A stretch of 64,000 bases of DNA from CAXMQZ01 sp963719055 (GTDB lineage: Bacteria; Acidobacteriota; Thermoanaerobaculia; Multivoradales; JAHEKO01), in the NCBI GenBank assembly GCA_963719055.1, contig CAVRAU010000007.1, positions 9,182 to 73,181 on the forward strand. The letters are read 5' to 3'. The stretch's first letter is position 1; every line of letters begins with the position of its first letter. The position numbers were made by a program, and so were the translations under genes. Positions 46,802-55,338 of this stretch are shown piece by piece. Under the pieces are notes generated by a model that was not told where the DNA came from, made no database searches, and was given only the letters and a program-made list of their open reading frames with translations.

Positions 46802-48034
46802 CTAGCTGCCGGCGGCCATGACCTTGTTTCGGCCTTCCCTTTTCGCCTTGTAGAGAGCCTGGTCCGCGGCGCGGAGCAACTCCGAGCTATTGCGCCCGTC
46901 TTCGGGAAAACAGGCAATCCCTCCACTGATCGTCAGCCGTCCGAACGGCTGATTTTCGCCCAGCGGAAAATCATACGATTCGATGGTCGCCCTGATCTTC
47001 TCGCCGGTGATCCGGGCCTGAGACTTGGTCTTGCCAGGGAGGATGAGCAAGAACTCTTCACCACCGAAGCGGCCGAAGACGTCGTCCATCCGGGTCTGCT
47101 CCTTGACCAATCGGGCCAGCAACTGCAGCAACCTGTCGCCTGCGACATGGCCATTGACGTCGTTGTAGTTCTTGAAGTGATCGATATCGAAAAGAAAGAT
47201 CGAAGAGTTGGTACCGTTCTCCTCTGCGTCGAAGACGACCTCCCCCAATCGGAAGCTCAGGACCCCTTTGTTCCAGATCTTGGTGAGGGGATCCACATCG
47301 GCTACCGACTTGACCTCGGTGTACGCGGCCAGATTGTTCAGCGCAAAGGCCCCCATCTGGGCGATGACCCGAAACACGTCGATGCCATACGGCTTCTGTT
47401 TGTCCGGTCTCCGCAGAGCGATCACACCGACAGTCCTGTCACCAATGGTCATGGGCGCTGCCATATCTGGCTGAAACGCGGCGATACCCGTGGCGCCGAC
47501 GCTCCGGTAGCCTGACGCTTCGCGATCGAGCATGACCCGATCCATCACCTTGCTCTGCTGGGCCACGAAGCCCAACTCACCCTCTCCCATGGCGACGACC
47601 ATGCCGTGGCCAAAGCTCGCCCGTGGGGCCGCCACGGCCGCCGCCACGAACTGCTTGTCGCCATCGGGTTGGGCAAGGGTCTTCTTGCGGCGCACCATGA
47701 CCACGGCCTGCTCCGGCTCGAACGTCCGAATGATCACGTTGAGCAGCACCTGGGGTATACCCCGAGGATTCATGGAGTTGTTCAGCTCGCCGGTGAGAAA
47801 AGGAATCTCACGGATGAAGTCGAGCACGAACCGCTGTTCGTCTTCGACACGATGAATCTTCTTCAGTAGATCTCGCACTTCCTCGGACTGGTTGCGAATC
47901 TGCCTGAACATCAGTCTGGCGCGGGTGTAGTAGATGGCCAGCAAGCCGACCAGCGCCACGACTACGAAGGCAAACGCCAGGAGAATATGTGTCGGAGTCA
48001 TCCAGATAGCCATCGTCGTTGGTGTCCAGTCCAT
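46802..48034 (-). CDS. GAF-GGDEF diguanylate cyclase
   Basis: 410 aa from ATG 48034. One membrane helix at residues about 12-35 (HILLAFAFVVVALVGLLAIYY), coiled coil, GAF domain (about 65-220; TIGDRTVGVIAL), and GGDEF domain (about 245-408) with active site RFGGEEFLLI and an intact I-site RMDD just before it. It should make cyclic di-GMP and be product-inhibited. A TATAAT (48043-48048, minus strand) ends only 8 nt before this ATG with no good -35; if used, the message would be nearly leaderless or start at a later ATG. Confidence 0.9.
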   Translation of the reverse strand: MDWTPTTMAIWMTPTHILLAFAFVVVALVGLLAIYYTRARLMFRQIRNQSEEVRDLLKKIHRVEDEQRFVLDFIREIPFLTGELNNSMNPRGIPQVLLNVIIRTFEPEQAVVMVRRKKTLAQPDGDKQFVAAAVAAPRASFGHGMVVAMGEGELGFVAQQSKVMDRVMLDREASGYRSVGATGIAAFQPDMAAPMTIGDRTVGVIALRRPDKQKPYGIDVFRVIAQMGAFALNNLAAYTEVKSVADVDPLTKIWNKGVLSFRLGEVVFDAEENGTNSSIFLFDIDHFKNYNDVNGHVAGDRLLQLLARLVKEQTRMDDVFGRFGGEEFLLILPGKTKSQARITGEKIRATIESYDFPLGENQPFGRLTISGGIACFPEDGRNSSELLRAADQALYKAKREGRNKVMAAGS

Positions 48035-48099
48035 CGCGTACAATTATAGCTCTCGTCACCGAAAGTCCTGGTGGAAACTGACACTATGAGATCAGGGAA

Positions 48100-48912
48100 T
48101 CACTCAGCGGCTTGCATTACGAAATACAGGTTCAGATTCCCACCACCGCCATCGGATTCGAACCGATCGACAGTCCGCAAGCCCAGCGAGCGAGTCAGCT
48201 CGCCGGCCTCCTCCGAATCCGCGTAATGGCAATACCTCCGAGGTCCCGGGACGCTCTCACTATTCGGGACAGTTGGGTTGCTGTCGCCCCAGGCCAACAG
48301 GTAGTCGCCGGGCTCCAGCTGGCCTTCATCCAGGGTCTCGGGAGCGAGGCCTGCGTGATCGGACCACTCCAGGATTCGACGTCGGAACCGCTCCTTGTCG
48401 CCAAACTGCCAGAAAGAGAGGATCATGAAACCACCTGGCACCAGGAGACGCCCCAACCTCAGGAGTAGCCGACGGCGTCGGTCCAGACTCGGAATGTGGT
48501 GCAACACCCCGAACAACACCACGAGATCGACCGGGTGCTCGGCAAGATCGGTCACCCAATCGGCATCGGTCAATTCGCGCCGCAGAAAGCTCGGCTCGAG
48601 AGATTGGAGACCTGCCAGGCGCCGATCCGCCTGCCGGATCATCTTGGGGCTACTGTCGATTCCCAGATAGCGATACGGACCCCTTGACACCGAGTCCAAA
48701 AAGACCGCGAATCGCCCATTGCCACATCCGACGTCTAGAATAGTCCGTGGCGACTGCCTGCCGCCGCCACCTGCACTCGGTTGGAGGAACGGTGAGAGGG
48801 CTCTGTCCCAACCCGGCCACGGACGGGAGCGGGTGGCGCTGAACGATTCATGATAGCGATCGTAGAAGCGACGGTTTATCCGGTTCAGCGCAGCGACTGT
48901 CGAAGAGTTCAT
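48100..48912 (-). CDS. Trm9/ABH8-like tRNA wobble-uridine methyltransferase
   Basis: 270 aa from ATG 48912, which has AGAGGTG upstream. SAM-binding motif I ILDVGCGNGRF (residues about 60-70), YLGIDSSPKMI, LVVLFGVLHHIPS, LVPGGFMILSFW. Outside the core it follows the Trm9 plan closely: N-terminal INRRFYDRYHESFSATRSRPWPGW, and C-terminal PGDYLLAWGD, RRYCHYADSEEAGELTRSLGL and a final GGNLNLYFV. Trm9 methylates cm5U34 made by Elongator to mcm5U34. It is divergent from an Elp3 gene with only 14 bp between start codons, so the pair likely acts on the same tRNA position. Eukaryotic Trm9 needs Trm112; no such partner is seen here. A general small-molecule methyltransferase remains possible. Confidence 0.7.
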   Translation of the reverse strand: MNSSTVAALNRINRRFYDRYHESFSATRSRPWPGWDRALSPFLQPSAGGGGRQSPRTILDVGCGNGRFAVFLDSVSRGPYRYLGIDSSPKMIRQADRRLAGLQSLEPSFLRRELTDADWVTDLAEHPVDLVVLFGVLHHIPSLDRRRRLLLRLGRLLVPGGFMILSFWQFGDKERFRRRILEWSDHAGLAPETLDEGQLEPGDYLLAWGDSNPTVPNSESVPGPRRYCHYADSEEAGELTRSLGLRTVDRFESDGGGGNLNLYFVMQAAE

Positions 48913-48926
48913 CTTCACCTCTGATC

Positions 48927-50687
48927 ATGCCCAAGTCCCGCTATCGATTCTCGCCCGAAAAGCACGAGACCCAGCTGACCGGGATCCTCGAGGAGATTCT
49001 GGAACGGCCCTCGCTCGATCACTCGAGCTATGAATCCGTGATCCGACGACACCCCAAAGACGGCGGAGGTTTCTTCTCCAAAAGCGAGATCATTCGTGGG
49101 TTTCGGCATCTCAATCAGAAACTGGGGTGGCATCTCGAAGAGCGGCCGGTTCTCGAGAAACTCCGGATGAAGCCAGTGCGGACACAGAGTGGTGTCGCTC
49201 CAGTTACCGTTCTGACCAAGCCGTACCCCTGCCCAGGGCGCTGTATTTTCTGTCCTAGCGATGTCCGCATGCCCAAGAGCTATCTCTCCAGCGAGCCCGG
49301 TGCCCAACGGGCGGCCCAACACCAGTTCGATCCCTTTCAGCAGAGCTTCTCACGGCTCAGTACCTACCACAATATTGGTCACGATACGGACAAAGTCGAG
49401 CTCATCATCCTCGGTGGAACCTGGTCCTCGTATCCCGAGTCCTATCAGGTTTGGTTCGTCTCGCGCTGTCTGGAGGCGATGAACAGTCTGGACACATCGA
49501 CGACGCTTCCGGAGCCGACGGAACCGGCTCCGCCGATCGATTTCCGAGATTTGCAGACGACGGTCGACGGCCGCCAGGTCGAGCAGACCTACAACCAGGT
49601 CGTTCGCGAGTTTCTGCAACGCAAGCCACACGCGGAGGGCCTGGCAGAATCGGCAACGTGGGAGCACCTCCTGGAAGTGCAACGGGACAACGAGACCGCC
49701 GCCGCTCGTTGCGTAGGTTTGGTCGTTGAAACCCGTCCCGACCATCTCGATCTCCAAGAGACCCTACGCATGCGGCGTCTGGGCACAACCAAAGTGCAGA
49801 TCGGCTATCAGAGCCTTTCCGACGAGGTGCTGCGCCTGAATCATCGGGGACATGACGTCGCGGCAACCCGCCGTGCCATGTATCTTCTGCGCCAGGCCGG
49901 CTTCAAGACGCACGCCCATTGGATGCCCAATCTCTACGGGTCGAGCCCCGCCAAGGACATCGAGGATTTCGAGCGCATCTTCGCCGATCCCGACTTTCGA
50001 CCCGACGAGCTCAAGATCTACCCCTGCAGCCTCGTCGAAACCGCCGAGCTGATGGCCTACTACGAGTCCGGAGAGTGGCAGCCCTATTCACCCGCCGATC
50101 TGCTCGCAGTCGTCACCGAGTGCATGGCTCGCACACCGGAGTATTGCCGCTTGACGCGAGTCGTTCGTGACATTCCAGGCACCGATATTGTCGAGGGCAG
50201 CCGGGTCACCAATCTCAGAGAGGTGGCCGACAAAGAACTCCTGGCACGCGGTATCCGTTGCACCGAGATTCGAAGTCGGGAGATCCGGCATCGTCGAGTC
50301 GAGCCGAGCCAACTGCATCTCAAGCGGTTGGGCTACGACACCTCCCTAGGACGAGAGGTCTTCCTGCAATATGTCGCCGACTCGAATCGGATCACCGCAT
50401 TCCTGCGGCTTTCCCTCCCCGACAAGGAGGTCGCGATTCCTGAGATCTGTAGCAGCGCCATGATCCGAGAGGTGCACGTCTATGGTCTGATTGCCAGCCT
50501 GGGTCAGCGGCAAGAAGCCCGATCCCAACATCTCGGGCTGGGGCGCGCTCTGATCGACGAGGCTGCTCGGATCGCCCGAGGCCGAGGATTTCAGGATCTG
50601 GCTGTGATCTCGGCCATCGGCACCCGCGAGTACTATCGCAACAATGGCTTCACCGATGGCGAGCTCTATCAGCACCGATCCTTGTAG
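48927..50687 (+). CDS. elp3: Bacterial Elp3: radical SAM / GNAT tRNA uridine-34 carboxymethyl-modifying enzyme
   Basis: 586 aa. Radical SAM domain with the 4Fe-4S ligands C102, C106 and C109 in YPCPGRCIFC, followed by Elp3 hallmarks: EPGAQRAAQHQFDPFQQ, LIILGGTWSSYP, VVETRPDHLDLQETLRMRRLGTTKVQIGYQS, RGHDVAATRRAMYLLRQAGFKTHAHWMPNLYGS, DELKIYPCSLVETAEL, VRDIPGTDIVEGSRVTNLRE, CTEIRSREI. C-terminal GNAT domain has REVHVYGLIASLG, LGLGRALIDEA and EYYRNNGF. Bacterial Elp3 works without other Elongator subunits, using acetyl-CoA and SAM to make cm5U34. It ends 7 bp from the convergent sigma-factor gene. Stand-alone Elp3 is uncommon in bacteria. Confidence 0.95.
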   Translation: MPKSRYRFSPEKHETQLTGILEEILERPSLDHSSYESVIRRHPKDGGGFFSKSEIIRGFRHLNQKLGWHLEERPVLEKLRMKPVRTQSGVAPVTVLTKPYPCPGRCIFCPSDVRMPKSYLSSEPGAQRAAQHQFDPFQQSFSRLSTYHNIGHDTDKVELIILGGTWSSYPESYQVWFVSRCLEAMNSLDTSTTLPEPTEPAPPIDFRDLQTTVDGRQVEQTYNQVVREFLQRKPHAEGLAESATWEHLLEVQRDNETAAARCVGLVVETRPDHLDLQETLRMRRLGTTKVQIGYQSLSDEVLRLNHRGHDVAATRRAMYLLRQAGFKTHAHWMPNLYGSSPAKDIEDFERIFADPDFRPDELKIYPCSLVETAELMAYYESGEWQPYSPADLLAVVTECMARTPEYCRLTRVVRDIPGTDIVEGSRVTNLREVADKELLARGIRCTEIRSREIRHRRVEPSQLHLKRLGYDTSLGREVFLQYVADSNRITAFLRLSLPDKEVAIPEICSSAMIREVHVYGLIASLGQRQEARSQHLGLGRALIDEAARIARGRGFQDLAVISAIGTREYYRNNGFTDGELYQHRSL

Positions 50688-50694
50688 AGCGGAC

Positions 50695-52228
50695 TCATCT
50701 GGCCGTCGACTGACCGACAAACCCGCGAAGCTTCTGCGAGTTCCGCCCGCGCTGTAGCTTGTGCAGGGCGTGCGCCTCGATCTGTCTGACTCGCTCTCGG
50801 GTCACCTGAAAGGTCCTCCCCGCTTCAGCCAGGGTGCAGGTCGCTTCTTTGCCGACTCCGAACCGCAACCGCAGGATCTCCGACTCTCGGGGCGTCAGTA
50901 TGGCGAGCGCTTCCACGGTCTGCTCCCGCAAACGGCAGGCGATGACCTCTTCCAGCGGCGAAGGGATGTTGCGATCCTCGATGAAATCGCCGAACTGGAC
51001 CTCGTCCTGTTCACCGATGGGGGTCTCCAACGACAATGGCTGTTGGGCGATGACCCGCAAGAGTCGCACCTTCGCGACCGACAGGTCCAACCGCTCGGCC
51101 AACTCCGTTGTCGTCGGTTCCCGGCCCAGCTCATGCACCATGGACCGGCTCGCATAGTTGATCTGATTGAGGGTTTCAGTCATGTGAACGGGGATGCGGA
51201 TGGTGCGACCCTGGTCAGCCAGGGCTCGGGTAATGGCCTGGCGGATCCACCAATGGGCATACGTCGAGAACTTGTAACCTCGACGATACTCGAACTTGTC
51301 GACTCCCCTCAGCAAGCCGATGTTTCCTTCTTGGACGAGATCGAGAAAGCTCAAGCCTCGGCGAGTGTATTTCTTGGCCACCGAAACGACGAGACGCAGA
51401 TTGGCCAGGATCAACTCCTCGCGAGCTCGAGAGACGATCTTCTGACCCCGAGTCATGGAGTCGACGATCTCTCCCAGTTCCTCCTCCGAGGTGCCGCAGT
51501 GGGTTTTCAGCAGGCTCACGCGACGCCTGAGACGCCTCATCCTTCGACGGTGAACAGACTTGAGATCTTCGACACGTTCCCTGTCCAGGGCTTCTCTCGC
51601 TCGACACAGGGCTGCCCGATCCTCAACGATGGCTCGATGAAGGGTCAGCAGAAGATCCGAAAGTCGGCGCAACTCGATCTGCGAGAGATCCAGATCGCGA
51701 ATCTCTATCGCCGAGCGCTCGACCCATCGATCGATATCCCGTTCGAGAAGCTCAAATTCGTTCGAGCCGGAGCGCAACCTCGCCTGTCGAATACGCCGCT
51801 CAACAATCGCGGCCTCACAGCTGGCAATCCTGTCGAAGCTCTCTACTCGATGCCGGATGCGAGAATCCGACGGCAGCGAGCTCCGGGAAGTCTGGATTCT
51901 GTCGAGCAGGTGCTCGGCCGTCCGCTCGGTCTCGGAAAGACAGGAGTCCATTTCCAGGATCCGGCCCAGAAGCTCGGTATTGCGCGCCAACGCCTTGTGC
52001 ACCAACCGCGCGCCACCCTCCAACCGCTGAGCGATCTCCACTTCGCCTTCTCGGTCCAACAGGGAGACCGCGCTCATCTCCCGCAGATACAAGTCGGATG
52101 GGATCGTTGGGTCCCCCGGCTTCCGTTGGCTCCGCCGTTGACTCGCCAAAGCCCCCATCAAACGCGAACCGGTCGGTCGCAGCGTTCTCCCGGCGACCTC
52201 TGCGCTCGTCGAAGAGAACGTAGCTCAC
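50695..52228 (-). CDS. RNA polymerase sigma-70 factor, RpoD/SigA-like (one frameshift as read)
   Basis: About 510 aa from GTG 52228, which has GGAGG at ideal spacing. The first 40 codons are in another frame (MSYVLFDERRGRRENAATDRF...) and read into region 1.2 (NDPIRL / YLREMSAVSLL) only after a shift near 52105; together they give the canonical DPIRLYLREM. A helical non-conserved insert follows, then region 2 (SFLDLVQEGNIGLLRGVDKFEYRRGYKFSTYAHWWIRQAITRA), region 3 and region 4 (LTPRESEILRLRFGVG, TRERVRQIEAHALHKL). Region 1.1 is short or absent, so this may be a group 2 paralogue and not the housekeeping factor. Starting at 52158 instead would lose the conserved DPIRL. Confidence 0.85.
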
Positions 52229-52334
52229 TTCCGCAGCCTCCAAGGTCGGCAGGAATGACGATCTTCCCGTGGCAAGTACCTCCAGTAACTATGACACCCA
52301 GGAGGTCGAGAATATTCCTCGTTTCTTTGGGTTG

Positions 52335-53690
52335 CTACTTATATCGAACTCCGTGCTTGATGACGATGTCCACGTCTTGCAACAGGTTGATGTACCGCAA
52401 GACGTCGCCACGAACGGCGATGATGTCGGCCTTCTTGCCGGCTGTAACGGTGCCGACCTCGTCTGCAACCCCCATCACCACCGCCGGCCAGTAGGTGGCC
52501 GAGCGAATCGCCTCCATGGGGTCCACCCCCATCTCGCGGACCCAGATGTCGAGCTCGTTCCAGGTCGACTGGCTGTGGAACTTCATCGGGATGCCGCTGT
52601 CGGTTCCAATCAGCATCTTGACCCCAGAAGCCTGTAGCTGCTGAAACTTCCGCTTGAGCGTTCGCTGCCGATCGGGCGTGATCTGGAAATACGGCAAGCG
52701 GTCGGGATGGGCGATAGAAGCTCGAATGTCCGCCACGATATCTTCCGGAAGTCCCACTTGCCAGGAGGGATCGTCCAGCATTTCAGGGTTATCCCGGACA
52801 TACCCGTAGTTGAAGAGCACTTCGACCGTCGGCACCCAGTACAGGGGTCCGAGATTCATCTGCGCTGTCCTCTCCTGTATCAGAGCCATCACATCGCTCG
52901 GATACTCGGGAGCCGTCGCCAGACCGGTGTGTTCGAAGCAGTCCACCCCGACTTCGAGCCCCCGGCGGATCTCCTCGGGTCTGTGCGCATGGGCCGCCAC
53001 GGTCAGACCGTGAGCGTGAGCCTCGTCGACCACGGCTCGCAGCTCATCCATTGTCATTTGGTCCTGGTCGATGAGCTTGATGAGGTCCACCCCCGCTGCG
53101 GCCAAACGCTGGACTTTGGCGCGCGCATCGGCCGCGCCCTCGACTCCCCAGCGGAAAGCCTCCGTCCCCGGATAGGGTCTCTTCTGAATGAAGGGACCCG
53201 ACATGTACAGGGTCGGTCCAGGGATCTCACCTCGGTTGATGGCGTCGCGAACCGCGATGCTTTCGGTCAAGGGTGCGCCCAGATCTCTGGCGCTGGTAAC
53301 CCCGGCCAACAGCAACTGCTTGGCCGAGGCTGGCATGATCACCGAGCCGAACGAACCGGGATAGGTCTTGTCCCAATGCTCGTAGTCGCTGTGCCCGTTG
53401 ATCATCAGATGAACATGCATGTCCCACAGCCCAGGCAAGACGGTCATGCCCTCGGTGGAGACGACGTCAGCACCTGCGGGAATGGGCAGCTCCCCCACCT
53501 GCCCCACGGCGCTGATTTCCTGTCCTGCGATCAGGATGACGCTGTTGTGCAGCGGGTGGCTGCCGAATCCGTCAATCAGAGTCCCCCCTACCAGTGCCAT
53601 CATGTTCCTCTCAGACTGGGCATCGGCGCTGCAAATGGGTACCAGAATCAAGATCACCGCGGTGATCCAACAGCCTGTCTTGTGCATCAT
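52335..53690 (-). CDS. Exported amidohydrolase (imidazolonepropionase-like)
   Basis: 451 aa from ATG 53690. Signal peptide (GCWITAVILILVPICSADAQ). Metal-dependent hydrolase barrel with the H-x-H pair in LWDMHVHLM, Lys in DLIKLIDQD, His in TVAAHAHRPEE and CFEHTGLA, and Asp in LIGTDSGIP. It ends with the composite-domain strand ADIIAVRGDVL. The family covers prolidase- and imidazolonepropionase-like enzymes; the exported form is common in Acidobacteriota and probably cleaves peptides or amides. Intact, unlike the related broken gene at 23.1 kb. Confidence 0.85.
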   Translation of the reverse strand: MMHKTGCWITAVILILVPICSADAQSERNMMALVGGTLIDGFGSHPLHNSVILIAGQEISAVGQVGELPIPAGADVVSTEGMTVLPGLWDMHVHLMINGHSDYEHWDKTYPGSFGSVIMPASAKQLLLAGVTSARDLGAPLTESIAVRDAINRGEIPGPTLYMSGPFIQKRPYPGTEAFRWGVEGAADARAKVQRLAAAGVDLIKLIDQDQMTMDELRAVVDEAHAHGLTVAAHAHRPEEIRRGLEVGVDCFEHTGLATAPEYPSDVMALIQERTAQMNLGPLYWVPTVEVLFNYGYVRDNPEMLDDPSWQVGLPEDIVADIRASIAHPDRLPYFQITPDRQRTLKRKFQQLQASGVKMLIGTDSGIPMKFHSQSTWNELDIWVREMGVDPMEAIRSATYWPAVVMGVADEVGTVTAGKKADIIAVRGDVLRYINLLQDVDIVIKHGVRYK

Positions 53691-53834
53691 CTCTATGTCC
53701 CCTCTTCGAACCTCTATCGAGATTCCCGGTCTGTAGACGGATCTTGTGATCCGGACACTGTAGGCAAATCCATAGCGCCTGTCCACTCGCCTCAGCGGTC
53801 CGGGGTCGATTCGGTCGACTCCCTTTCTGGCATA

Positions 53835-54332
53835 ATGACCACAGCACAGCGTGTGCAGAAAAACGTCTCCGGTCTGGAGGGTGAGTTGCCCGACGAACGA
53901 AGTCGAAAATGTGAGTTCAACACCGAGACGCTGATCCTGCGTCTCAACATGACTGTCCCCGGTGACAAGAACGCCGTCACGCCAGTGGTCGAGCGCATCA
54001 TGGCCGTCGTCCGGGATATGGGTTGTGCCGAGGGCAAGGAACACGAGGTGGAGTTGGCTGTCCAGGAGGCCATTGCCAACGCAGTGGTCCATGGTTGCGG
54101 CGGCGACCCGCTGCGCTCCGTCCAGGTTTCGGTGGGTTGCGATGAGGACCGCGGGATGATCATCATGGTGCGAGACCCCGGATCAGGATTCGATCCGGAG
54201 ACGATTCCCAGCCCGCTGATGGGCGAGAATCTCTACGCCAGCCACGGTCGCGGCATCTACCTCATCAACCAGCTCATGGACGAAGTGCGCTACGAGAAGG
54301 GCGGCACGGAGATCTGGATGCGCAAAGGCTGA
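53835..54332 (+). CDS. RsbW-like anti-sigma regulatory kinase
   Basis: 165 aa from ATG 53835; the open frame extends over 1 kb upstream, but that part is antisense to the amidohydrolase. GHKL ATPase domain with N-box VELAVQEAIANAVVHG, G1 VRDPGSGFDPE and G2 SHGRGIYLINQLMDEV. Such proteins phosphorylate STAS proteins or bind a sigma factor. Neither a STAS protein nor a dedicated sigma gene adjoins; a PP2C phosphatase that could be its opponent is at 9561. Arginase follows after 11 bp. Confidence 0.85.
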   Translation: MTTAQRVQKNVSGLEGELPDERSRKCEFNTETLILRLNMTVPGDKNAVTPVVERIMAVVRDMGCAEGKEHEVELAVQEAIANAVVHGCGGDPLRSVQVSVGCDEDRGMIIMVRDPGSGFDPETIPSPLMGENLYASHGRGIYLINQLMDEVRYEKGGTEIWMRKG

Positions 54333-54343
54333 GGGGAAGACGC

Positions 54344-55234
54344 GTGCGACCCTCCATCTCGATTGTCGGTGTACCGATGGACCTTGGGCAGTCCCGGCGG
54401 GGAGTCGACATGGGTCCCAGCGCGGTTCGCTATGCCGGCCTGGACGACCGGTTGAGACAGCTGGGGTGCTCGGTGAACGATTGTGGCAACGTGGAGATCC
54501 CCGTCCGCGACGAGTTGCCACCCGAAGGAGGCCTTACCTATCTGGCTGCGGCCACCAAGGCAGCAAAGCGCGCTTACAAAGCCGGGGCCGCAGCCATCTC
54601 AGAAGGCGCGACGCCGGTATTCCTGGGCGGCGACCACTCCATCGCCGTTGGCACCGTGGCCGCCGCGGCAACCCAGGGATCCCTCGGAGTCCTTTGGATC
54701 GACGCTCACGGCGACTTCAACACCCCCGACACCTCACCCAGCGGCAATCTCCATGGCATGCCTCTGGCCGCCCTCACCGGACAGGGATCTCCCGAAATGG
54801 TCGGTCTGGTGACCCAGGAACCTACCGTGGCTGAGTCCAACGTTGTCATTCTCGGGCTCCGCAGCTTGGACCCGGGCGAGCGAGAGCTTCTGCGGGCCAG
54901 CCAGGTCGGTGTCTACACGATGCGAGAGATCGACGAGCAAGGGATCGGCAAGGTCGCCCACCAGGCACTGGAGCGTTTGCAGCACTGCCGATCCTTGCAC
55001 ATCAGCCTCGATATGGATGCCCTGGATCCTCGGGATGCACCCGGCGTGGGAACACCCGTCCCTGGCGGCTTGACCTATCGCGAGGCCCACCTGCTGATGG
55101 AGATCATCGCCGCGTCGGGCAAGGTCGACTCCTTGGATGTGGTGGAGATCAACCCCATCTTGGATGACCGCAATCGCACTGCCCAGATAGCCGTGGAGCT
55201 CGTCTTGTCCCTCCTCGGTCAGTCCATCCTTTAG
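54344..55234 (+). CDS. rocF: Arginase
   Basis: 296 aa, GTG start. All manganese ligands are visible: H98 in GGDHS, D120, H122 and D124 in DAHGDFN, D223 and D225 in SLDMDALDP. The arginase-specific substrate loop (TSPSGNLHGMP, residues 130-140) and VGTPVPGGLTYRE support arginase over agmatinase. Converts arginine to ornithine and urea. No urease or ornithine-catabolism gene is in the window. Likely co-transcribed with the RsbW-like gene upstream. Confidence 0.88.
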   Translation: MRPSISIVGVPMDLGQSRRGVDMGPSAVRYAGLDDRLRQLGCSVNDCGNVEIPVRDELPPEGGLTYLAAATKAAKRAYKAGAAAISEGATPVFLGGDHSIAVGTVAAAATQGSLGVLWIDAHGDFNTPDTSPSGNLHGMPLAALTGQGSPEMVGLVTQEPTVAESNVVILGLRSLDPGERELLRASQVGVYTMREIDEQGIGKVAHQALERLQHCRSLHISLDMDALDPRDAPGVGTPVPGGLTYREAHLLMEIIAASGKVDSLDVVEINPILDDRNRTAQIAVELVLSLLGQSIL

Positions 55235-55338
55235 CTCGGCGGCTGTCTACGACTTCACTGCGTAGCAGGCCGCTTCGTGATACACCCAGGGCAGCGGTCT
55301 AGCGGTGATGCCGGACCGGCACGGAAACGGTTTCAACA

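Noticed and set aside
48043..48048. TATAAT just before the diguanylate cyclase gene as a promoter
   Set aside because: No -35 at proper distance and almost no leader; kept only as a remark in the gene entry.
52158..52161. Start of the sigma-70 gene at ATG 52158
   Set aside because: There is no ribosome site and it splits the conserved DPIRLYLREM. GTG 52228 has GGAGG and restores this motif after one shift.
52707..53834. Long open frame on the plus strand upstream of the RsbW-like gene
   Set aside because: It lies antisense to the intact amidohydrolase gene and has no family pattern; the real gene starts at ATG 53835.
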